Source: Tribonema minus (Eukaryota > Sar > Xanthophyceae > Tribonematales > Tribonemataceae). Taken from it: 64,000 nt of DNA. The stretch lies in the NCBI GenBank assembly GCA_017506865.1, contig JAFCMP010000323.1, forward strand, positions 434,001-498,000. The letters run 5' to 3'. Of the stretch, positions 60,201-64,000 are shown piece after piece; the stretch's first letter is position 1; the number at the start of each line of letters is the position of its first letter. Made by a program: the position numbers and the translations under genes. Under the pieces are notes generated by a model. The model saw only the letters and a list, made by a program, of their open reading frames with translations, was not told the origin of the DNA and did no database searches.

Positions 60201-61564
60201 CCGATCAGCAACAATTAGTCATAGGTAAACAGCCTGCGCGGCTAGTGCACAGCATACGCAGCAACGCTCAGGTGCCAGCAGTGAAATTAACACTGCAATC
60301 ACGTCACGTGGAAAAGACTACAGAGGTGGCGGACGATGCCGAGCGCCCTGGATGGCGCACCCGCACCACACTCTTTCACATTACCAGCATGAACCCCTGA
60401 GTGACACATGGAGTCGTGGTGCATGCCACACCGTGCTTGCGTGACAACCTCCATGAAATTCGCCTTACAATGTGTAAAAAAGTACAAAGAGGCATGCTGC
60501 TCCTGAGCGCACATGAGCAAGTCCGACAGATGAGACTGTTGCAGTGGCGGAGCGCTCACTGTAGTTCTTGAAGTTTAGCCACGGGTGTGGAATTAGCAGG
60601 TATGTGACGGGTGTGTGTGGCCAGGACAAAAGCACCATTCACCATGAACGGGAGCAGATCAACTGCAACCTCACAAACTTTGCCACTGGTGCACTGACTG
60701 AATCTTTTACATTCATGAACACGTAAAACAATTCACGTTTTTCACCAAACAGCCCTTCGTTCTACAACATCCGGGTGTTGTGCATGCGTTGCAGCAAAAA
60801 AGAGCGCATCACGGAGTTGAAGTAGGAGTAGGCGTAGACTTAAAGTTTACACCCATAGACTCACCTATTTGTGGGCTTAGATGCCAGCACAATGGTCTTT
60901 CCATCTTCCGCGATGGTCACGCACTGCGCCGGCAGACACGAGTGTATCGGTGTGTGAAGTCTTCGCATAATGCTGACACAGGCAATGCATGAATGTGAGC
61001 AGCAGTGTGACCAGCTGCAGAGGTTGTACGTCATAATGGTTGCGCCCATATTGTGAACATGTCGTATGACAAAACCCAGGAGCATTTGCTGCATGCTTCA
61101 TGTAGATTTTTCTAAGGCCCCGAAACAGCAGCAGCTTGCAGCAGCGAACTGACAGCGCATCGTGAGTGGCATCCACGTCTACGGCGCAGCTGGCAGGGTG
61201 TCACACAAGCTGACATCACACCAGAATACCATGGTACCGATGCGATGACTAGGCAAGTCTACACGATGATGTGTGCGTCAAAAGCGCTCGAGGTGCCGCT
61301 GCCACTTTGAAATTTAATTGGCGGGTAACGCACGATCGCTGAAAGGCTAGCTTGCTGAACCATCGAGCAAGGTCGCAGGATGAGTAGCGAGTTGCGTGTG
61401 TTCACAAGCGTCGCCATGATCACAACACTTGCTCTCACCTTCTGAGCAGCCGCTCCAAAGTTTTCCCTAGCGGTGACCGGCCTAACACGCGCCACAACAA
61501 TGATTCTATCAGGCGCTGGCTGCTGCTGCTCCCCAGAGACGCTGTCCCCAGAAGAAGATCCCAT
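26097..61564 (-). CDS. KIF15: Kinesin-12 (KIF15-like) motor protein, 39 exons, 1,699 aa
   Basis: A plus-end-directed microtubule motor of the family that includes animal KIF15 and plant PAKRP/POK kinesins, which act on spindle and phragmoplast microtubules. An N-terminal motor (residues 1-378) is followed by a very long, Ala/Glu/Gln-rich coiled coil and the conserved kinesin-12 tail block [11 protein letters not shown] (1630-1640). Key motor motifs: P-loop GQTGSGKT (103-110), SSRSH (238-242), DLAGSE (272-277), [10 protein letters not shown] at the motor end. The 39 exons total 5,100 bp with every junction phase compatible and no internal stop, which is strong evidence for the model. The start is the first ATG (61564); the stop is TGA at 26097. 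Introns make up 86% of the gene and contain many copies of exon edges. Extra exons are possible (see 44576-44650 and 41918-41959). Length is somewhat above animal KIF15 (about 1,390 aa). Exon boundaries are listed in the three block entries. Confidence 0.92.
26244..26355 (-). repeat. Copy of the exon 39 acceptor region
   Basis: CTGTGGAAGCAG.AAAACA, the acceptor of exon 39, recurs about 70 bp upstream (gene sense) near 26318, followed by the same GTGGCAGTTT. A second tandem pair of about 72 bp (GCACAGAAGCTGATGCCA type) lies at 26660-26800 next to exon 38. Confidence 0.6.
27035..27255 (-). repeat. Two copies of the exon 37 3' edge
   Basis: TTGTTGAAGTTGGCGGCGGC and the following CTTCTGCTC recur at about 27186 and 27041, about 150-180 bp apart, downstream of the real exon end at 27373. 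The copies keep the [10 protein letters not shown] coding sense but have drifted. Confidence 0.85.
27631..28233. mobile_element. 603 bp MITE with perfect 39 bp terminal inverted repeats
   Basis: Bases 27631-27669 (starting CCGTCTTGTCGATAATTAAG) are exactly the reverse complement of 28195-28233. TA flanks both ends (27629-27630 and 28234-28235), the target duplication of Tc1/mariner-type elements. Inside each end are further related stretches (GTCCACC...CCTTTTAATT type). It sits in the intron between kinesin exons 36 and 37. Frames inside (up to 110 codons, minus strand) do not resemble a transposase I can name, so it is probably non-autonomous. The perfect repeats imply recent insertion, and the element separates the duplicated exon 37 edge copies from the real exon. 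Confidence 0.88.
28285..28545 (-). repeat. Two copies of the exon 37 5' edge
   Basis: CGCCCGGGCTGAGCCT.CCTT followed by CGCGCAGCCGCGATATCTCGCCCTGA-like sequence recurs at about 28318-28368 and 28505-28540. Each copy is preceded by the same AGTTTGGAT.GAAGTTGA stretch. The true exon end is at 27585, on the other side of the MITE. Confidence 0.85.
31590..31850 (-). repeat. Degenerate copies of the exon 31 3' edge in a CACAGTACA-rich intron
   Basis: CACCTGCGCAGCAGCGC, the donor side of exon 31, recurs near 31703 and 31818, and GCAGATC plus GCGGCGACGCCC near 31613. The surrounding intron is rich in ACACAGTACAC. Confidence 0.65.
32222..32802 (-). repeat. Four copies of the exon 31 5' edge
   Basis: GTGCGCAGCGCTCCGCTGGC followed by CTGCTCCAGCTGCAGCGCGGCA recurs at about 32225, 32457, 32602 and 32748, beyond the true acceptor at 32048. 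The intervening sequence (GCTTCAGTGCAGTGATGAAC, TTTGTTGCTTGA) is also shared, so whole exon-intron units were duplicated. Confidence 0.88.
32980..33215 (-). repeat. Two copies of the exon 30 3' edge
   Basis: TACCTGGAACTC.CG.TGCG followed by CCAGCT..TCCTGCGCGG recurs at about 32987 and 33146, about 160-210 bp apart and in line with the real edge at 33359. Donor dinucleotides are kept. Confidence 0.85.
33638..33990 (-). repeat. Copies of the exon 30 5' edge
   Basis: GCCGCCGCCTCGGACACTTG near 33645 and GCGCTGCCTTGAAAACCTGC near 33797 repeat the acceptor region of exon 30 (true end 33517), together with the following GCGTG..CGCAACACGAA. A weaker copy lies near 33960-33990. Confidence 0.75.
34500..34850 (-). 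repeat. Copies of the exon 29 5' edge
   Basis: AATGGCCACATGCTCAGCAG near 34507 and AATGGCCACCTGCGCAGCAG near 34825 repeat the acceptor of exon 29 (true end 34384). TTACTTGTGTTGGCAGTTA is shared between units, giving a period of about 320 bp. Confidence 0.8.
35545..35800 (-). repeat. Two copies of the exon 28 5' edge
   Basis: GGCAGCGCTCCGCGACTGCT near 35553 and the segment TCGGCAGCGCTCCGCAGTGT near 35742 repeat the acceptor region of exon 28 (true end 35426). Confidence 0.8.
35855..36055 (-). repeat. Two copies of the exon 27 3' edge
   Basis: TACCTTGTCTTGGAGTGCGG followed by CGGCAAACGCTGCTGCCTCC near 35958 repeats the end of exon 27 (true edge 36079); a more decayed copy lies near 35870-35940. 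Both share GCAAGCTATACC.ACA after the exon-like part. Confidence 0.85.
36236..36550 (-). repeat. Tandem copies of the exon 27 5' edge
   Basis: The unit TGGTGCGCC.GCGC.AAGCGA plus GTGCTGCAAAGTGAACCACT recurs three times at about 120 bp spacing, beyond the true acceptor at 36252. Confidence 0.8.
37529..50856 (-). CDS. KIF15: Kinesin neck and first stalk half, exons 11-26
   Basis: Exons: 50760-50856, 49845-50064, 48748-48831, 48152-48224, 47534-47667, 46738-46845, 45643-45721, 44758-44904, 43944-43991, 43155-43286, 42294-42383, 41322-41432, 40302-40427, 39751-39824, 38772-38934, 37529-38158. The first encodes the neck coil ([19 protein letters not shown]). The rest are heptad-rich coiled coil with few prolines. 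Exon 26 (630 bp, 210 codons) is by far the longest and is mostly Ala, Glu, Gln and Arg, as if a short coiled-coil unit had been amplified. Introns after exons 18, 19, 20 and 25 begin with GC instead of GT in an otherwise strong consensus. Confidence 0.88.
39324..39850 (-). repeat. Array of exon 24 3'-edge copies with a CATA tract
   Basis: GTACCCATTGCTGAA.GCGAC followed by CTGCTCCGCCAGGGTGTCGCAGTC-type sequence occurs at about 39326, 39440, 39493, 39616 and 39749. The last (39751-39824) is the real exon 24 because only it has an acceptor. The units are separated by CATACATACATA-rich DNA. Copies retain [20 protein letters not shown] in frame and the donor GT, and are very alike, so this array is young. 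Confidence 0.92.
40094..40123 (+). repeat. Internal telomere-like tract (CCCTAA)n
   Basis: About five CCTAAC units inside a kinesin intron. Other intronic tracts with several units lie at 30452-30470, 35822-35842, 37127-37166, 38377-38394, 38665-38685, 46360-46405, 50415-50443 and 54792-54824, in both orientations. Confidence 0.9.
40539..40588 (+). repeat. Internal telomere-like tract, eight units
   Basis: The longest (CCCTAA)n run in the window, with one AAACCCAACC variant, in the intron between exons 22 and 23. Confidence 0.92.
41077..41129. repeat. Head-to-head telomere-like repeats
   Basis: TTAGGG units run up to about 41110 and then switch to CCCTAA units (TTAGGGTTAGGCTAACCCTA), giving a back-to-back junction like the product of end joining of two telomere-type tracts. 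Confidence 0.88.
41918..41959 (-). other. Candidate duplicated exon (14 codons), copy of exon 21 3' half
   Basis: The minus strand has an acceptor (GTGCACAG), an open phase-0 frame encoding [14 protein letters not shown], identical in peptide to the end of exon 21, and the donor AAG|GTCAGC. It is phase-compatible with exons 21 and 22, so it could be spliced in as an extra heptad pair. It could equally be a non-functional duplicate. Confidence 0.5.
42100..42550 (-). repeat. Further copies of exon 21 edges
   Basis: GGGCTGACCTCTGCCTGCAG near 42103 repeats the 3' edge, and CGACGCTCCAGATCATCCTC near 42499 repeats the 5' part including its acceptor-side GCCGCAGCCTG. The real exon is 42294-42383. 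Confidence 0.8.
42925..43530 (-). repeat. Copies of both exon 20 edges
   Basis: CACTCACCTCGCGAGCATGC near 43027 and CTTGCCTCGCACGCACGCCG near 42932 repeat the donor side. GAGCACTGAGCACCTCAATC near 43513 repeats the acceptor side. True exon: 43155-43286. Each copy is bracketed by AACTTCAACACT. Confidence 0.75.
44393..44470 (-). repeat. Decayed copy of the exon 18 3' half
   Basis: Matches exon 18 (ERRG.K and LLGRV) with a good GT donor but carries a small TATA-type insertion that shifts the frame, so it is unlikely to encode protein. Confidence 0.8.
44576..44650 (-). other. Candidate duplicated exon (25 codons), copy of exon 18 3' half
   Basis: Acceptor CAGCAGAG, an open phase-0 frame containing [20 protein letters not shown], and donor AAG|GTAAGA. 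It is phase-compatible with exons 18 and 19, and its donor is canonical GT whereas exon 18's own donor is GC. Inclusion would repeat a coiled-coil segment. The absence of frame damage makes it the best candidate for a working duplicated exon. Confidence 0.5.
45005..45410 (-). repeat. Three copies of the exon 18 5' edge
   Basis: CTCCTGCGCCTTGTGACTCT followed by C.CGCAGTCA recurs at about 45023, 45163 and, more decayed, 45375. The copy near 45147-45190 is almost identical to the true edge at 44904. Confidence 0.88.
45890..46030 (-). repeat. Copies of the exon 17 5' edge
   Basis: GGCGCGGCCTTCCGCGTCCC near 45900 and CTCCCTGTTGAGCAATGCAA near 45997 repeat the acceptor region of exon 17 (true end 45721). 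Confidence 0.75.
46925..47310 (-). repeat. Copies of the exon 16 5' edge
   Basis: CCAGCAGGCTGCGCTAGAGC near 46952 and TGTCCAGCAGGCTGCACAGG near 47254 repeat the acceptor of exon 16 (true end 46845), along with AAGTACACATAC. Confidence 0.75.
49285..49800 (-). repeat. Three copies of the exon 12 3' half
   Basis: ACTTCTCGGCCTTGTCAACG plus about 100 bp recurs at about 49490 and 49660, with a poorer copy at 49285, next to the real segment at 49845-49965. Unit length is about 170-190 bp. Two copies still encode ALVDKAEK preceded by ANARAESLL. Confidence 0.88.
50215..50500 (-). repeat. Two copies of the exon 12 5' edge
   Basis: TTCCGCTGGGGTCATGGATG near 50270 and CTCCGCGGGGCTCATGGACG near 50450 repeat the acceptor end of exon 12 (true end 50064); the first still reads [18 protein letters not shown]. 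Confidence 0.88.
51523..61564 (-). CDS. KIF15: Kinesin motor-domain exons 1-10
   Basis: Exons: 61439-61564, 60865-60923, 59656-59737, 58559-58826, 57244-57388, 55408-55527, 53925-53978, 52958-53015, 52313-52432, 51523-51624. In order they encode the first strand ([10 protein letters not shown]), the [19 protein letters not shown] segment, the P-loop exon with [33 protein letters not shown], the [13 protein letters not shown] segment, [77 protein letters not shown], and [20 protein letters not shown]. The closest family match I know is KIF15 (shared [13 protein letters not shown] and [12 protein letters not shown]). All catalytic motifs are intact, so an active ATPase is expected. Confidence 0.92.
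52170..52215 (-). repeat. Copy of the exon 9 3' edge
   Basis: GCAGCTCACCACTAGCAGCG and the following TCTTGCTGTTGCCGCCCAGG repeat the donor end of exon 9 (true edge 52313), still encoding [10 protein letters not shown]. Confidence 0.85.
52480..52750 (-). repeat. Three copies of the exon 9 5' edge
   Basis: GGCGACGTGCCTCTCGCGCC plus CACAAGCGCGCTGATGACCT recurs at about 52493 and 52606, and a shorter copy at about 52730. Spacing is about 115-125 bp. True end: 52432. Confidence 0.88.
53004..53460 (-). repeat. 72 bp minisatellite carrying the exon 8 acceptor, seven units
   Basis: Units start at 53004, 53075, 53148, 53221, 53293, 53371 and 53440. Each begins with AGGCGGTCACCCCTGCC-like sequence and ends with CATGAAATCACACC-like sequence. 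The first unit overlaps the real 5' end of exon 8 (53015), so the exon's acceptor is part of the repeat. Confidence 0.93.
54560..55290 (-). repeat. Four or five copies of the exon 6 3' edge
   Basis: TACCTGGCGACTCTGCAGCG followed by CGTGAGCCC.TCCTCCAGCGCC recurs at about 55232, and in more decayed form near 54985, 54845, 54720 and 54568. The true edge is 55408. Decay increases with distance from the exon. Confidence 0.85.
55540..55770 (-). repeat. Two copies of the exon 6 5' edge
   Basis: CTCGATGCCGTCTCTCCCAC near 55607 and TTCGGCGCCGTCTCTTCCAT near 55728 repeat the acceptor side of exon 6 (true end 55527), with the following AAAGCGCAA.AGT. Confidence 0.8.
56460..57095 (-). repeat. Four copies of the exon 5 3' half
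   Basis: GACCTG..CCTGTAGCCCC, then TATGCTGCCAGCGGCATCCG and CCCCCGTAACCTGCTCCTCC-like sequence, recurs at about 57018, 56845, 56690 and 56464. The true edge is 57244. Spacing is about 155-225 bp. Two copies keep the donor GT and the sense [14 protein letters not shown]. Confidence 0.92.
58195..58295 (-). repeat. Copy of the exon 4 3' edge
   Basis: GCTCACCCAGCAGGTCGAAG plus the following 45 bp matches the donor end of exon 4 (true edge 58559). It still reads [16 protein letters not shown] and is followed by three 12 bp CACGAGCACTGG units (58257-58292). Confidence 0.88.
58960..59015 (-). repeat. Copy of the exon 4 5' edge
   Basis: GTTGGTGCCGTTGTATCCTT and CCAGGCACGG repeat the start of exon 4 (true end 58826), still reading [11 protein letters not shown], but without a good acceptor. 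Confidence 0.85.
59865..60285 (-). repeat. Six copies of the exon 3 acceptor region
   Basis: GTGAACAGCCTGCGCGGCAG and TGCACAGC-like sequence recurs at about 59871, 59936, 60026, 60079, 60167 and 60224, beyond the true acceptor at 59737. Interspersed CAGGTGCCAGCA.CTGA and TTACCCGATCAGCAACAATA are shared too, so the repeat unit includes intron. Confidence 0.9.
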
Positions 61565-62224
61565 TTCGGCTCCGACCCCCGCCGCTCGCCAGCCCCTAGC
61601 CACTGCTTCGCTGCCCGCCACTCGACAGCTTGACAATCACTCTCTAATTCAAACCGTCATTTTCTGGAAGTTGGTGGGGGTTCGAACTTCCGGGGGGTAA
61701 ACACACATTGTTTCTGCACCACCAAGTCATACACAACTTGTATGCTCGCATTGAGCTTGTGCTCGCCTTCTCTGCTGGGAGCATACACAAAGACTCACTA
61801 GATACTGTCATGATGACATCTACGGGCGGGGCTCTACCTACATGCACCAGGAGTCAAGTCTGAGAACAGCCAACCGCGTGTCGGAATGTATGACAATGGA
61901 ACTGCCCAGTATATCATGCAAGCAACCCGGCGTTGAATGAAACTTGTGGGTCTTCGCTGGAGGGGAGGCGGGGGAAGCCCAGATGCTCAATGGCATGCAA
62001 GACATAGATATGACCTCATTGTGCACATTAGTTAATGTTTCATTGAGGGCCAGGTAGGCAGTGCCCAGCACCGCCCTTGGCGGGTCAAGTGCCACGGCGA
62101 CCATGCAGGCGCATTTGCAAAGCAGAGACGATCATGGCACGCGCCGACACGTGGTGCAGAAAACATGATAGTATTCGAGACCTAGTACAGCGCCACACGC
62201 ACGCAACAACGATTCCTACAGTCG
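61565..62224. other. Kinesin promoter region / 3' flank of the ACP gene
   Basis: No gene supported. No TATA box upstream of the kinesin ATG. A GC-rich 5' leader (61565-61620) is followed by a short palindromic stretch (GGTTCGAACTTCC near 61679). Confidence 0.4.
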
Positions 62225-62240
62225 CCCCCCCCCCCCCCCC
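62225..62240 (-). repeat. G16 run directly after the ACP stop codon
   Basis: Sixteen Cs on the plus strand abut the TCA that is the complement of the ACP gene's TGA. In the mRNA the stop would be followed at once by G16. Similar C-runs (plus strand) lie at about 29096-29116 and 58162-58177. Confidence 0.9.
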
Positions 62241-63700
62241 TCACTTGGCCTGCGGATGCGTTGCTACCAGCTCAATAATGTCCTTGGGCGCTGCCAGTTT
62301 GAGCGCTGCTGACTCGGGGACTTGAATGCAAAACGCAGTTTCCACCTGCACGGCGATGTCCAATAGGTCCAGCTCATCAAGCCTGCAGGCAGCAAGCAAC
62401 CCGTTGTGTTTGTGAGAGCAGTCCCACAAGCGCGTCTGGGTTTATACATAAGCCATCAACCTGGATAAAAGAGTGTCGCGTCAAATGTGATCCGTCATGC
62501 TTGTCTGGCAACTGCCAGCGTACGCGTCTGTTGCTGTGACATTGTGGCGTGCAACCGCGATGTGCTTGGAGTGCCCCTGTATAATCTCCTCCCAGGAAGC
62601 AGCGGCAATCCCTGTCCCCTCACATCATTACTACATATTGGTACGCATTGCATGTTGCTTGCAAACCACGCCCGCAGTTTGCGAGTGCTTCAAGCTGGTG
62701 TGCTCCTTGTGTCGCGTGAGCTGCGTTGTTATACTTGAAGTCCAAGCATAGGCCGTTACCGCAAATGGCTGTGACATTATCAACACATTTCATTCCTGCG
62801 CAATTCCTGTGCAGTGCCAAAGTTCACGGCTTGCATGTGCATAATCATTTGTTTGCCTTGCATGTTCCTCGTCGACAGCAATGGCATCTCACTTGTTTTC
62901 GAGTTGGTGCACTTAAAGTTCATCAGCTTACCTGAGCGGAACCATTTGTGTGTGTGTCGCATTGTCACAAGATGCTAGTTCACCTCACCTGCAGTTCAAA
63001 TACTTGACATGAGCAACTTCAAGTTGGTACATCAAATCAAAATCATCAGCCCACCTGAGCGACGTAAACGTGCTATCGAGTGTCAGCGTTCCCTCCAGCA
63101 TGTGCCCGCGCAGCTGCTTCATCCCCGTCAGCAGCGTCATGACCCTGGTGGTGACCTCATCCTTGGGGATGAAGCACTGGGCGACAGGGGGTATGCATGT
63201 ATAGAACAGCTGCTCAGCATGAAGTTGTCGCAGCTACTGTAGCATGTATGTATGTAGTGGTTGGCTTTCGATCATGAAGTACCTAGAGAGCGCCTCAAGC
63301 ATGACTGTGCCACTTCAGTGGCTCACAGAAAGCATGGATAACTGAACATCAGCCAGAGAACATCGATTTTTTGATTCGTTTTTCATCAATATACTGATCA
63401 GCAAGGGCCTGGGGGTGTCGATGCAGCCATAGTCGCCACCAAAGGTGGCGTGTCAACAAGTTCACTTTTAATACTTTCTGAGTGGTGCTGCAGACTCGAT
63501 GAGCTGTTGATCTGCTCGAGCTGAATTTGATTTCAAAGTTCGCTGTTTGCTGGCCACGACAGAAAGTAGTGTGCCGCACTAAATAGTGGCTGACTGCAAG
63601 TATCAAAACTCACCTCTTGTGGGACAGTAGACATGGCCCGTCGCGCGGGCGCACTGCGCACTGCGCGCATTGCAGCGCATCTGGCAACGGAGCTCAGCAT
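62241..63700 (-). CDS. Mitochondrial acyl-carrier-protein-like protein, PPant serine replaced (116 aa)
   Basis: Exons 63614-63700, 63055-63176 and 62241-62382 join in compatible phases (0, then 2) to 351 bp. Residues 1-29 form an Arg/Ala/Ser-rich, acid-free leader ending RRAMSTVPQE, a typical mitochondrial targeting peptide. The rest is an ACP fold: helix 1 DEVTTRVMTLLTGMKQL, loop TLDSTFTSLR, helix 2 LDELDLLDIAVQVETAF, and C-terminal APKDIIELVATHP. In the family, mitochondrial ACP (NDUFAB1) carries fatty acids for lipoate synthesis and is a structural subunit of complex I and LYR-protein complexes. The attachment motif D-S-L-D reads D-E-L-D here, so phosphopantetheine cannot be attached in the usual way. 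The acidic helix-2 face that binds LYR proteins looks kept. It may be a structural-only ACP. The fold assignment is good; the role is inferred. Confidence 0.8.
62915..62950 (-). repeat. Copy of the ACP exon 2 donor region
   Basis: GTTCATCAGCTTACCTGAGC followed by GGAACC resembles AATCATCAGCCCACCTGAGC and GACGTA at the real donor (63054). The exon-edge duplication pattern may therefore extend beyond the kinesin gene. Confidence 0.45.
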
Positions 63701-64000
63701 ATCGTCCTGCGATGTGTTTGGGTCCGCCTTCCCCTTCAAATGCTGCACAGAGCCGGATCAGGTTACAGATAGTGAGACACAGGACTCTGGCTGAAAAGCG
63801 CGCCTGATGTACGCAACGCAAGCCTGCTACGCACCTGGACTGTGCTAAGGCGGCAGTGCTAAGGCGGCTTGTAGGCCTTCAAGAACGGCCATGTTAGCGA
63901 ACTTCATCACTTGAACATGAACACTTTTCATCGGGAAGTTCGAGGCTCATCCGCGTATACGTGTGTCATGAGGAGACCTGCGGCGTTCGTCGTGTGTGTG
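63701..64000. other. 5' flank of the ACP gene
   Basis: An acceptor-like TCTGTGCAG near 63744 suggests the start codon's exon could extend to a noncoding leader. No other feature seen. Confidence 0.4.

Noticed and set aside
26097-61564. Assembly artefact as the source of the exon-edge copies
   Set aside because: The copies differ from each other and from the exons by many substitutions and indels, which simple mis-assembly would not create. Very similar arrays such as exon 24 still deserve a long-read check.
61670-61700. tRNA B-box-like GGTTCGAAC
   Set aside because: No A-box or foldable cloverleaf at the right distance.

Overview
The window is nuclear DNA from an intron-rich eukaryote, most likely a microalga or another protist. 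It has spliced genes with GT-AG introns and some GC-AG introns, many internal TTAGGG-type tracts, a Ty3/gypsy LTR retrotransposon, GC-rich Ala-heavy exons and no bacterial gene organisation. The sequence alone does not settle the lineage. I assembled the exon models by eye from splice signals, reading frame and family motifs.

Layout. 0.5-1.7 kb (+): the last two exons of a gene that enters from the left. 1.7-7.6 kb: repeat-rich DNA with only weak coding signals, including a roughly 1 kb imperfect inverted duplication at 5.3-6.3 kb. 8.2-11.2 kb (+): two tandem single-exon paralogues of an unrecognised protein family, each carrying an internally repeated domain. 11.8-19.95 kb (-): an 8.1 kb Ty3/gypsy fossil with two 404 bp LTRs. 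20.7-21.7 kb (-): the C-terminal half of a DAO-type FAD oxidoreductase. 22.4-23.9 kb (-): an armadillo-repeat protein with a large Gly/Ser/Asp insertion. 24.0-26.1 kb: repeats, no clear gene. 26.1-61.6 kb (-): one very large gene for a kinesin-12 (KIF15-like) motor protein, which I resolve into 39 exons and 1,699 codons. 62.2-63.7 kb (-): a three-exon mitochondrial acyl-carrier-protein-like gene whose expected phosphopantetheine serine is a glutamate.

The most unusual feature is in the kinesin gene. About 86% of its 35 kb is intron, and many of its introns contain diverged tandem copies of the neighbouring exon edge, including the splice site: from one copy to seven, often at a regular spacing. 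A few copies keep both splice sites and a compatible open frame, so they could act as extra exons; most look decayed. The same introns carry GC donors far more often than usual, a recurring AACTTCAACTTC motif, internal telomere-like tracts and a 603 bp TA-flanked MITE with perfect 39 bp inverted repeats. I read this as introns growing by repeated local duplication across splice junctions.
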